This document shows positions 57,360-64,000 of a DNA stretch of 64,000 nt, one piece after another. The notes under the pieces were generated by a model, which saw only the letters and a program-made list of their open reading frames with translations, was not told where the DNA came from and made no database searches. Positions within the stretch are counted from its first letter, which is position 1, and each line of letters begins with the position of its first letter. The stretch is from Prochlorococcus sp. AG-347-I21. Lineage in GTDB: Bacteria > Cyanobacteriota > Cyanobacteriia > PCC-6307 > Cyanobiaceae. The translations under genes were made by a program, and so were the position numbers. The stretch lies in NCBI GenBank assembly GCA_003279055.1, contig QCBP01000001.1, positions 248,001 through 312,000 of the forward strand. The letters run 5' to 3'.

Positions 57360-58679
57360 ATGTTTGTTAATAAAAGTAGAAATCCTAGCGCTTCTGAAAT
57401 ACTTTCCCAATTATTTTTAAACAGAGAGCTAAGGAGTAGAGTTTTAACAACTTTAGGTCTTCTCCTTTTAGTAAGACTTGGTATTTATATTCCTATGCCG
57501 GGTATTGATAGGGTTGCTTTTAAAAGTTTTATAGATCAAGGAGGCCAATTAATAGGCTTTTTAGATATTTTTACTGGAGGAGGAATTTCAACCTTAGGAA
57601 TATTCGCATTAGGCATACTTCCTTTTATAAATGCATCAATTATAATTCAGCTTCTCACAGCTTCATTGCCTGTGCTTGAAGATTTACAAAAAAATGAAGG
57701 AGAGGCGGGAAGAAGAAAAATTGCTCAAATCACTAGATATGTTTCATTAGGCTGGGGTTTTTTGCAAAGTATAATTTTTTCCTTAATTCTTAGACAATAT
57801 GCTATTCAGGGGATAAGTGAAACCACATTTGTCTTGCAAACCTCTATTGCCTTAGTTACTGGTTCAATGTTAGTTATGTGGTTTAGTGAAATTATTACGG
57901 AGAAAGGAATAGGTCAAGGAGCTTCTCTGGTAATCTTTTTGAATATTGTTTCGACTTTGCCTAAGGCTCTAAGTTCAACCATTGAAAAAGCTCAAACTGG
58001 CGATAGAGGAGATGTTTTAGGTATAGCAGTATTACTTGGAGTATTTTTACTGACAATTGTTGGAATCATTTTTGTCCAAGAGGGAGCAAGACGCATTCCT
58101 ATTGTTAGTGCAAAAAGGCAGATAGGAAATTCGACATTACTACCTACCAGGCAAAGTTATTTACCTTTGAAATTAAATGCAGGAGGAGTCATGCCTATTA
58201 TATTTGCATCTGCTTTAATCTTTTTACCCATAACTATTGCAAATGTGACGGGAAATCCAATCTTGATCAAGTTAGCAAGTAGTTTAAATCCAGGATCTTC
58301 TAATCCATGGCCGTATGCTCTTACATTCTTCTCCTTGATTTTGGGGTTCTCCTATTTTTATGCATCTCTTACTATCAATCCAGTTGATGTAGCTTCAAAT
58401 TTAAAGAAAGGCGGAGTAGCGATACCAGGAGTTAGACCAGGAACTAATACAGCAAACTACCTTTCAGGTATACAAAATAGGTTGACATTATTAGGAGGAT
58501 TATTTCTGGGTTCAGTAGCAATAATCCCAGCTGCAGTAGAGAGAGCTACAAATGTTCAGACTTTTCAAGGTTTAGGAGCAACTTCATTACTTATTCTTGT
58601 GGGTGTTGCTATAGATACTGCTAAGCAAATTCAAACTTACGTTATTTCTCAAAGGTATGAGGGTCTAATTAACAATTAA
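57360..58679 (+). CDS. secY: Preprotein translocase subunit SecY
   Basis: Membrane channel of the Sec system in both plasma and thylakoid membranes. 439 residues and ten predicted spans. Seen: [40 protein letters not shown], the plug region [13 protein letters not shown], and the C-terminal [20 protein letters not shown]. Its stop overlaps the adk start by one base. Confidence 0.98.
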   Translation: MFVNKSRNPSASEILSQLFLNRELRSRVLTTLGLLLLVRLGIYIPMPGIDRVAFKSFIDQGGQLIGFLDIFTGGGISTLGIFALGILPFINASIIIQLLTASLPVLEDLQKNEGEAGRRKIAQITRYVSLGWGFLQSIIFSLILRQYAIQGISETTFVLQTSIALVTGSMLVMWFSEIITEKGIGQGASLVIFLNIVSTLPKALSSTIEKAQTGDRGDVLGIAVLLGVFLLTIVGIIFVQEGARRIPIVSAKRQIGNSTLLPTRQSYLPLKLNAGGVMPIIFASALIFLPITIANVTGNPILIKLASSLNPGSSNPWPYALTFFSLILGFSYFYASLTINPVDVASNLKKGGVAIPGVRPGTNTANYLSGIQNRLTLLGGLFLGSVAIIPAAVERATNVQTFQGLGATSLLILVGVAIDTAKQIQTYVISQRYEGLINN

Positions 58680-59227
58680 TGAAGAAACATTTACTATTCT
58701 TAGGGGCGCCTGGAGCAGGGAAAGGGACTCAAGCGGAATTGCTAAGTCAAACTAATTCTTATTTACACCTTTCTACTGGCGAATTATTAAGAAAAGAAAT
58801 CGAAATGAATACTATCCTTGGTATCCAGGTAAGAGATATTATGAATCGAGGAGAACTTGTTAGTGATGAACTCGTATTAAAGATAGTAAGACAAAATTTA
58901 GTGAAAGATAATAAAGGTTGGATTCTGGATGGTTACCCAAGAAATTTATCTCAAGCCAATTCATTGAATGATGTCTTAACTGAAATAAATCAACCTTTGG
59001 AAGTGGTTTTTTATTTAGATATTCCAGAAGAAGTACTAATTAAGCGTTTGCTTTTAAGAGGGAGAAAAGATGATACGGAAGAGACAATTAGAACAAGAGT
59101 TGACATTTATAAAAAAACTACAGAACCATTGATTAAATATTTTAAAGATCTCTCATTGTTAGAATATATTGATGCTGATAGAGATTTAAAAACCATTTCC
59201 TCTGATATCAAACAAAAAATGGCTTGA
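58679..59227 (+). CDS. adk: Adenylate kinase
   Basis: Interconverts ATP, AMP and ADP. P-loop [17 protein letters not shown] at the N-terminus, [14 protein letters not shown], and [16 protein letters not shown] are standard. 182 residues: the short form in which the LID is a brief loop ([14 protein letters not shown]) without the four-cysteine zinc site. Starts on the last base of the secY stop codon. Confidence 0.97.
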   Translation: MKKHLLFLGAPGAGKGTQAELLSQTNSYLHLSTGELLRKEIEMNTILGIQVRDIMNRGELVSDELVLKIVRQNLVKDNKGWILDGYPRNLSQANSLNDVLTEINQPLEVVFYLDIPEEVLIKRLLLRGRKDDTEETIRTRVDIYKKTTEPLIKYFKDLSLLEYIDADRDLKTISSDIKQKMA

Positions 59228-59271
59228 TGATGATGTAGAATATAGTATTAGCGTTATATTCGAAAACCCTT

Positions 59272-59388
59272 ATGAAGGTCAGATCTTCAGTCAAAAAAAT
59301 TAGTCCTGACGATCAGATCGTGAGGAGAAGAGGTAAAATCTATGTTATTAACAAGAAAAGACCTCGCAATAAACAACGTCAGGGTTAA
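59272..59388 (+). CDS. rpmJ: 50S ribosomal protein L36, cysteine-free form
   Basis: 38 residues: [20 protein letters not shown] then [18 protein letters not shown]. Start and end match the family, but the usual CxxC and the later Cys/His are replaced (ISPDDQ and VINKK), so no zinc ribbon can form. It lies between adk and rpsM; infA, often between adk and rpmJ, is not here (only 44 nt separate the genes). Confidence 0.93.
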   Translation: MKVRSSVKKISPDDQIVRRRGKIYVINKKRPRNKQRQG

Positions 59389-59430
59389 ATTTTAATCCTT
59401 TATCTCAAACTTTTACTTACTCAAAACATC

Positions 59431-59796
59431 GTGGCCAGGATTGCAGGAATCGACATACCTCGCGAAAAGCGAGTTGAAATTGCACTTACATACGTCTATG
59501 GAATTGGTTTGACAAGATCGAAGCTAATTCTTGCTAATACGGGTGTAAATCCAGACATTCGTGTAAAAGATCTTTCTGATTCTGATGTTCAAAAACTTAG
59601 GGGTGCTACAGAGGAATTCACTTTAGAAGGAGATTTGAGAAGGAAAGAGGGAATGGCCTTAAAACGCTTACAAGATATAGGGTGTGTTAGGGGAAGAAGG
59701 CATAGAATGAGTCTTCCTGTAAGAGGTCAAAGAACTAGAACTAATGCAAGAACAAGACGTGGTTCAAGGAAAACAGTAGCAGGAAGAAAAAAATAA
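59431..59796 (+). CDS. rpsM: 30S ribosomal protein S13
   Basis: Small-subunit head protein contacting the P-site tRNA and the B1 bridges. [40 protein letters not shown] and [20 protein letters not shown] are diagnostic. GTG start at 59431, chosen because it gives the invariant beginning. 121 residues. Confidence 0.98.
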   Translation: MARIAGIDIPREKRVEIALTYVYGIGLTRSKLILANTGVNPDIRVKDLSDSDVQKLRGATEEFTLEGDLRRKEGMALKRLQDIGCVRGRRHRMSLPVRGQRTRTNARTRRGSRKTVAGRKK

Positions 59797-59840
59797 TTAA
59801 CTAAATCCATTTACAAATTCCAGTATTAAATTAAAACATT

Positions 59841-60233
59841 ATGGCAGCTACAGTAAAAAAAACAGGTTCAAAAAAATCTAAACGAAATGTACCTAATGGT
59901 GTGGTACATATTCAAAGCACATTTAATAACACTATAGTTTCGATTTCTGACACTTCTGGACATGTAATTTCTTGGTCTTCTGCAGGTGCCAGTGGATTTA
60001 AAGGAGCTCGTAAAGGTACGCCATTTGCTGCCCAAACAGCAGCTGAAGCTGCAGCTAGGAGAGCACTTGATCAAGGCATGAGACAAATAGAAGTATTAGT
60101 TAGAGGACCTGGCTCAGGTAGGGAAACCGCCATAAGAGCTTTACAAGTGGCAGGATTAGAAATAACTCTAATAAGAGATGTAACTCCATTACCTCATAAT
60201 GGATGTAGAAGACCTAAACGGAGACGCGTTTAA
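59841..60233 (+). CDS. rpsK: 30S ribosomal protein S11
   Basis: Platform protein near the mRNA exit. [57 protein letters not shown] and the end [18 protein letters not shown] are invariant. 130 residues. A GAGACGCGTT sits across its stop; rpoA starts 52 nt downstream. Confidence 0.98.
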   Translation: MAATVKKTGSKKSKRNVPNGVVHIQSTFNNTIVSISDTSGHVISWSSAGASGFKGARKGTPFAAQTAAEAAARRALDQGMRQIEVLVRGPGSGRETAIRALQVAGLEITLIRDVTPLPHNGCRRPKRRRV

Positions 60234-60285
60234 GTCTTTATCATTCTCCACCCCCTCAAAAAAACTTTTAACCTTATTTTTTTCC

Positions 60286-61224
60286 GTGTTGCAATACCAG
60301 ATTGACAGAATCGACCATCAAATATCAGATGATCGCTCCCAAACGGGAACTTTTTTAATTGGCCCTTTAGAAAGGGGACAAGCCACAACTTTGGGTAATT
60401 CGCTTAGAAGAGTCCTTATGGGAGGGCTTGAAGGAAGTGCGGTTACTGCAGTCAGAATAGCAGGAATTAATCATGAATATGCAACTATTCCTGGAGTTAG
60501 AGAAGACGTTTTAGATATTCTTCTCAATTGCAAGCAATTATCAATTAATAGTTCTAATCCAGAGCTCGAAATCGGTAGGTTAGTAGCAAGTGGTCCAATG
60601 GAGGTGAAAGCGAATGATATTCAATTCTCATCTCAAGTTGAAATTGTTGATGGTGAAAAACCAATTGCAACTATTCAGGAAGGACATAACTTGGAGTTAG
60701 AAATACATGTTGAAAGAGGTGTTGGTTATAGACCTGTCGATCGTAAGAATGAAGAGACAACTGCTATTGACTTGCTTCAAATAGATGCAGTATTTATGCC
60801 AGTGAAGAGAGTGAATTTTACGATTGATGAAACTGCTGTAGCTGAGGGCGCAACAGGTAGAGAAAGATTAAAAATGGAAGTTGTAACAGATGGCTCTACA
60901 AGTCCTGATGATGCCATCGCTGAAGCAGCAAATCAGTTAATAGAACTTTTCCAACCTCTTGCTACGGTTACGATGGTGGAGGAAATTCCTGAGGAACCAG
61001 AGCCATCACCTGAAGCTCAAATTCCTCTTGAGGAACTAAATTTGTCCGTTAGAGCATATAATTGTTTAAAAAGAGCGCAAGTTAACTCAGTTTCGGATTT
61101 AATGGGCTTTAGCTATGAAGATCTTCTTGAAATTAAGAACTTTGGCTCTAAATCTGCTGATGAGGTTATTGAAGCTCTTGAGCGTATTGGAATTTCTATT
61201 CCACAAAGCAGAACCTCAGTTTAA
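60286..61224 (+). CDS. rpoA: RNA polymerase alpha subunit
   Basis: Assembles core RNA polymerase and contacts upstream promoter DNA and activators. GTG 60286 gives [20 protein letters not shown], matching other cyanobacteria; the open frame back to 60199 overlaps rpsK and would add residues without family match. N-terminal domain [21 protein letters not shown]-terminal domain [20 protein letters not shown] and [19 protein letters not shown]. 312 residues. Confidence 0.98.
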   Translation: MLQYQIDRIDHQISDDRSQTGTFLIGPLERGQATTLGNSLRRVLMGGLEGSAVTAVRIAGINHEYATIPGVREDVLDILLNCKQLSINSSNPELEIGRLVASGPMEVKANDIQFSSQVEIVDGEKPIATIQEGHNLELEIHVERGVGYRPVDRKNEETTAIDLLQIDAVFMPVKRVNFTIDETAVAEGATGRERLKMEVVTDGSTSPDDAIAEAANQLIELFQPLATVTMVEEIPEEPEPSPEAQIPLEELNLSVRAYNCLKRAQVNSVSDLMGFSYEDLLEIKNFGSKSADEVIEALERIGISIPQSRTSV

Positions 61225-61239
61225 CAATTTTTAAAGATT

Positions 61240-61590
61240 ATGAGACACCAACTTAGAATTCCATTATTAAGTAAACCTGCTGACCAGAGGAAAGCACTTC
61301 TAAGAGGCTTAACCACCCAATTAATTAGGGAAGGTAGAGTAACAACAACAAAAGCTAGGGCAAAAGCTTTAAGAAACGAAGCTGAAAGGATGATTTCTCT
61401 TGCTAAAGATGGAAGTTTGGCCTCTAGGAGAAGGGCTATTGGATATATCTATGATAAGAAGCTAGTTCATTCACTATTTGAAAAAGCAAAGGAAAGATAT
61501 GGAGACAGAAAAGGTGGTTATACACGCATAGTCAGAACAGTATCTAGAAAAGGTGATAACGCACAGATGGCAATTATCGAGCTTGTTTAA
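61240..61590 (+). CDS. rplQ: 50S ribosomal protein L17
   Basis: Exit-tunnel-side protein. [40 protein letters not shown] and [20 protein letters not shown] are typical. 116 residues, starting 15 nt after rpoA. The rpoA-rplQ pairing is nearly universal in bacteria. Confidence 0.98.
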   Translation: MRHQLRIPLLSKPADQRKALLRGLTTQLIREGRVTTTKARAKALRNEAERMISLAKDGSLASRRRAIGYIYDKKLVHSLFEKAKERYGDRKGGYTRIVRTVSRKGDNAQMAIIELV

Positions 61591-61628
61591 TTTAGTTAAT
61601 ATAGGGCCTTTAAACTAGAAAATAACTT

Positions 61629-62435
61629 TTGAAAAGGGTAGCTTTACTAATTCAATATGATGGATCCCATTATTCAGGTTGGCAAAAACAAAAAAATGCA
61701 ACTACAGTCCAAGAAACTCTTGATAGAACTCTCTTAAAGATTACAAATAATCGAGTAAAGACTTTTGCGGCAGGAAGGACTGATGCTGGTGTTCATGCAT
61801 CAGGGCAAGTAGTACACTTTGATACTGATTGTGTCATACCAGGGAATAGTTATTCTGATGTTTTAAATAGTCTTTTACCTTCAACAGTTAGGATCTTGGA
61901 ATCAGTTGAGGTTGAAAATAGTTGGCATGCATGCTATTCAGCAATATATAGACATTATCGATATGTTATAAATAACAGTAAATTTCCGAACTTGTTTATC
62001 AATAATTGGTCATGGCATAGATATCAAAAATCATTAGATGAAGTTTTAATGTTTAATGCATCTAAGACCATGGAAGGGGAACACGATTTTTTTGCTTTTC
62101 AGAAAAGTGGAAGTAACAGAAAAAACTCTATTACAAAAATAAAAAAAATAGATATTAAAAGAGTAGAAGATTTGATTTTAATTGATATTAAAGCTACTGG
62201 TTTTCTATATGGAATGGTCCGTTTAATAGTTGGTCAACTAGTTTTAGTTGGAGAAAAAAAAATATCCCCAGAAATTTTTACAGATAGATGGGTTAACAAA
62301 AAGAAAAATGAAGTTAAAGAATCTTCACCAGCAAAGGGGTTATGTTTTGTAAATGCTGTTTATGAAGAAAATATTTTTAAAAAGATTAATAACAATGATT
62401 TTTTTCCTGTATTTTTAATTAAGGGTTTTTCTTAA
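61629..62435 (+). CDS. truA: tRNA pseudouridine(38-40) synthase
   Basis: Makes pseudouridine in the anticodon arm of many tRNAs. Catalytic aspartate in AGRTDAGVHASGQVVHFDTD; KRVALLIQYDGSHYSGWQKQ start; the C-terminal GFLYGMVRLIVGQLVLVG is typical. TTG start at 61629 is the family-consistent one. 268 residues. Placed within the ribosomal cluster, as in many cyanobacteria. Confidence 0.96.
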   Translation: MKRVALLIQYDGSHYSGWQKQKNATTVQETLDRTLLKITNNRVKTFAAGRTDAGVHASGQVVHFDTDCVIPGNSYSDVLNSLLPSTVRILESVEVENSWHACYSAIYRHYRYVINNSKFPNLFINNWSWHRYQKSLDEVLMFNASKTMEGEHDFFAFQKSGSNRKNSITKIKKIDIKRVEDLILIDIKATGFLYGMVRLIVGQLVLVGEKKISPEIFTDRWVNKKKNEVKESSPAKGLCFVNAVYEENIFKKINNNDFFPVFLIKGFS

Positions 62436-62550
62436 GTAAAGTTTAATTAAGCAAATTTTTTGTGTAAATCATTCAAAACTGTTGTTTAATATTCCTCCAA
62501 TAAGGTAGAATTTAAAACTAACTTTAAGTTTATTTGCATAAATTTGGTAA

Positions 62551-62982
62551 ATGAATAAAACAATTACTCCATCTTTAGAAACCATTGAAAGAAATTGGTT
62601 TTTAGTTGATGCAAAAGATAAGACACTTGGGAGACTTGCTACAGAAATCGCAACTGTATTAAGAGGTAAGAATAAACCAACATTCACACCTCATCTTGAT
62701 ACTGGAGATTTCGTCATTGTAGTTAATGCTGAAAAAGTTGAGGTAACAGGTAAAAAAGCATCACAAAAGTTGTATAGAAGACATTCTGGAAGACCGGGAG
62801 GAATGAAAATTGAAAAATTTGAGTCTCTACAAGCAAGAATTCCTGAAAGAATTATCGAGCAAGCTGTCAAGGGTATGCTGCCACATAACTCTTTAGGAAG
62901 ACAGCAATTTAAAAAACTAAAAGTTTATAAAGGTGCTGATCATCCTCATGCTGCTCAGAATCCTGTATTATTAAATAATTAA
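62551..62982 (+). CDS. rplM: 50S ribosomal protein L13
   Basis: Early 23S-binding protein. [60 protein letters not shown] and [19 protein letters not shown] are conserved. 143 residues. The 115-nt gap ahead, after truA, is a natural place for a secondary promoter. Confidence 0.97.
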   Translation: MNKTITPSLETIERNWFLVDAKDKTLGRLATEIATVLRGKNKPTFTPHLDTGDFVIVVNAEKVEVTGKKASQKLYRRHSGRPGGMKIEKFESLQARIPERIIEQAVKGMLPHNSLGRQQFKKLKVYKGADHPHAAQNPVLLNN

Positions 62983-62991
62983 TTTATTAAA

Positions 62992-63402
62992 ATGAATAGT
63001 CAAATAAAAAACAAAGCTGTGTATTGGGGAACTGGAAGAAGAAAAACTTCAGTAGCTAGAGTACGTTTGATCCCAGGAAATGGACTAATAAAAATTAATG
63101 GTCGTTCTGGAGATGATTATTTAAACTTTAACCCTCTCCACTTAAATTCAATAAAAGCGCCTTTGCAAACATTAGGTCTTGAAAATTCTTATGATATTCT
63201 AGTAAATGTCTTTGGTGGTGGATTGACAGGTCAAGCAGATGCTATCAAGCAAGGAGCAGCAAGAGCACTTTGCGAATTATCTCCTGATAATAGGAAACCT
63301 CTTAAAACTGAAGGTCATCTCAGTAGAGATCCTAGAGCTAAGGAAAGAAGAAAATATGGTCTTAAAAAAGCAAGAAAAGCTCCTCAATTCTCCAAACGTT
63401 AA
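62992..63402 (+). CDS. rpsI: 30S ribosomal protein S9
   Basis: Head protein whose C-terminal tail reaches the P-site t[43 protein letters not shown] and the end [11 protein letters not shown] with the conserved K-R tail. 136 residues. Lies 9 nt after rplM, the invariant pair. Confidence 0.98.
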   Translation: MNSQIKNKAVYWGTGRRKTSVARVRLIPGNGLIKINGRSGDDYLNFNPLHLNSIKAPLQTLGLENSYDILVNVFGGGLTGQADAIKQGAARALCELSPDNRKPLKTEGHLSRDPRAKERRKYGLKKARKAPQFSKR

Positions 63403-63415
63403 AGTTATTTAAATT

Positions 63416-63676
63416 ATGCCAAAATCCGAAATACACCCAAAATGGTATCCAGATGCAAAAGTTATTTGTAATGGTGAAGTTGTAATGACAACTGGCTCAA
63501 CGCAGCCTGAGTTACATGTCGATGTATGGAGTGGTAATCATCCCTTCTTTACAGGAACTCAGAAGATTCTTGATACAGAAGGAAGGGTTGATAGGTTTAT
63601 GAAAAAATATGGAATGGGTTCAGCTAATTCAGCTACATCAAAAGAGCAAAAAGAAGAAAAAGATTCTAAAAAATAG
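63416..63676 (+). CDS. rpmE: 50S ribosomal protein L31, zinc-free form
   Basis: Bridges the subunits at the central protuberance. 86 residues: KSEIHPKWYPDAKVICNGEV and SGNHPFFTGTQKILDTEGRV then DRFMKKYGMGS. Only one cysteine remains; the zinc-type CxC and CxxC positions read ICNGE and VWSGNHPF, so the zinc ribbon is lost. As I recall, this is a general trait of cyanobacterial L31. A lysine/glutamate-rich tail follows. Confidence 0.95.
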   Translation: MPKSEIHPKWYPDAKVICNGEVVMTTGSTQPELHVDVWSGNHPFFTGTQKILDTEGRVDRFMKKYGMGSANSATSKEQKEEKDSKK

Positions 63677-63704
63677 AATTTTCAAAAATTAAGCATAATT
63701 TCAA

Positions 63705-64000
63705 TTGGAATACTCAACATTAATTGCAAGGTTGAAAACTGCTTCAGAAAGTTTTGAAAATTTGGAAGTGCAACTTGCTGATCCTGATATAGCTAATGAT
63801 CCAAAAAAATTAGAATCAATAGCAAGAGAAAGGTCAAAATTGGAACCTTTGGTGATTGATTTTAATAAGTTGCTTGATACTGATAAAGAAATTGAAGATT
63901 CAAAAAATCTACTTAAAGAGAATAGAAATGATAAAGAAATGGAATCTTTGATAAATGAGGAGTTAATAACTCTAGAGGAATCTAAGAGTGAACTGATTCA
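63705..64000 (+). CDS. prfA: Peptide chain release factor 1, N-terminal part (3' truncated by window)
   Basis: Terminates translation at UAA and UAG. The frame from TTG 63705 reads [20 protein letters not shown] and [20 protein letters not shown], with the helical domain I of the release factor family, and is open to the end of the window (about 98 codons). The GGQ and PxT motifs lie outside. TTG start is chosen because no ATG or GTG in frame precedes the conserved region. It follows rpmE by 28 nt. Confidence 0.9.
   Translation, partial: MEYSTLIARLKTASESFENLEVQLADPDIANDPKKLESIARERSKLEPLVIDFNKLLDTDKEIEDSKNLLKENRNDKEMESLINEELITLEESKSELI

Noticed and set aside
60199-60285. N-terminal extension of rpoA
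   Set aside because: Overlaps the end of rpsK and lacks similarity to RpoA; GTG 60286 gives the usual start.

Overview
The window is a dense, AT-rich stretch (roughly one third G+C by eye) of a cyanobacterial chromosome. It carries psaD, ndhS, ndhN, ldpA, the heme oxygenase-pebA-pebB bilin genes, an aerobic hemF, cyanobacterial-type gshA, a fused panC-cmk gene and a CrtD-like desaturase. Short intergenic gaps, small proteomic versions of many families, and bilin genes with no phycobiliprotein genes beside them point to a marine picocyanobacterium, most likely a high-light-adapted Prochlorococcus. I see no insertion sequence, prophage, CRISPR array or genomic island. This is core genome.

Layout. 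1-6.1 kb: the 3' end of glmS, rimM, ndhS, rnc, the RNase P RNA gene, tRNA-Arg(CCU), two small cyanobacterial proteins of unknown role and glycogen phosphorylase. 6.2-12.2 kb: a Na+/H+ antiporter followed by an alpha/beta hydrolase, an aldose-epimerase-like protein and a DUF1537 sugar-acid kinase, converging on icd. 12.4-19.2 kb: the bilin operon ho1-pebA-pebB, a low-molecular-weight phosphatase, panC/cmk, purM and two unknown picocyanobacterial genes, the second a tiny four-cysteine protein. 19.4-31 kb: tRNA-Cys, an LpxB-related glycosyltransferase, an RNase D-like exonuclease, a cytochrome b6f assembly factor, hemF, mrp, rodA, a degenerate histidine kinase, psaD, trpE and gshA. 30.6-48.4 kb: ppc, recF, speD, larE, a duplicated CobO-like protein, a MoeB-rhodanese protein, a CAAD membrane protein, crtD-like, tyrA, a DinG-like protein without ATPase motifs, recA, tRNA-Gln, ldpA and ndhN.

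48.7-64 kb is the large ribosomal protein superoperon: rplC-D-W-B, rpsS, rplV, rpsC, rplP, rpmC, rpsQ, rplN-X-E, rpsH, rplF-R, rpsE, rplO, secY, adk, rpmJ, rpsM, rpsK, rpoA, rplQ, truA, rplM, rpsI, rpmE and the start of prfA. All genes run on the plus strand, many with 1-4 nt overlaps, so translational coupling is likely. Translation, protein export and transcription are therefore built from one locus. The 279 nt before rplC hold a two-part hairpin that could be an autoregulatory leader.

The points most worth a second look are: recF, which has no usable start codon in frame but has two ATGs just across an A8T7 tract; the DinG-like protein that has lost Walker A and DEAH motifs; a histidine kinase with an eroded ATP lid; a tandemly duplicated CobO-like ATPase; zinc-free L36 and L31; an overlapping four-cysteine miniprotein; an unusually long perfect hairpin in RNase P RNA; and the candidate rplC leader. 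Most small unknown genes here are probably conserved across picocyanobacteria, so 'undescribed' applies to their function rather than their existence.
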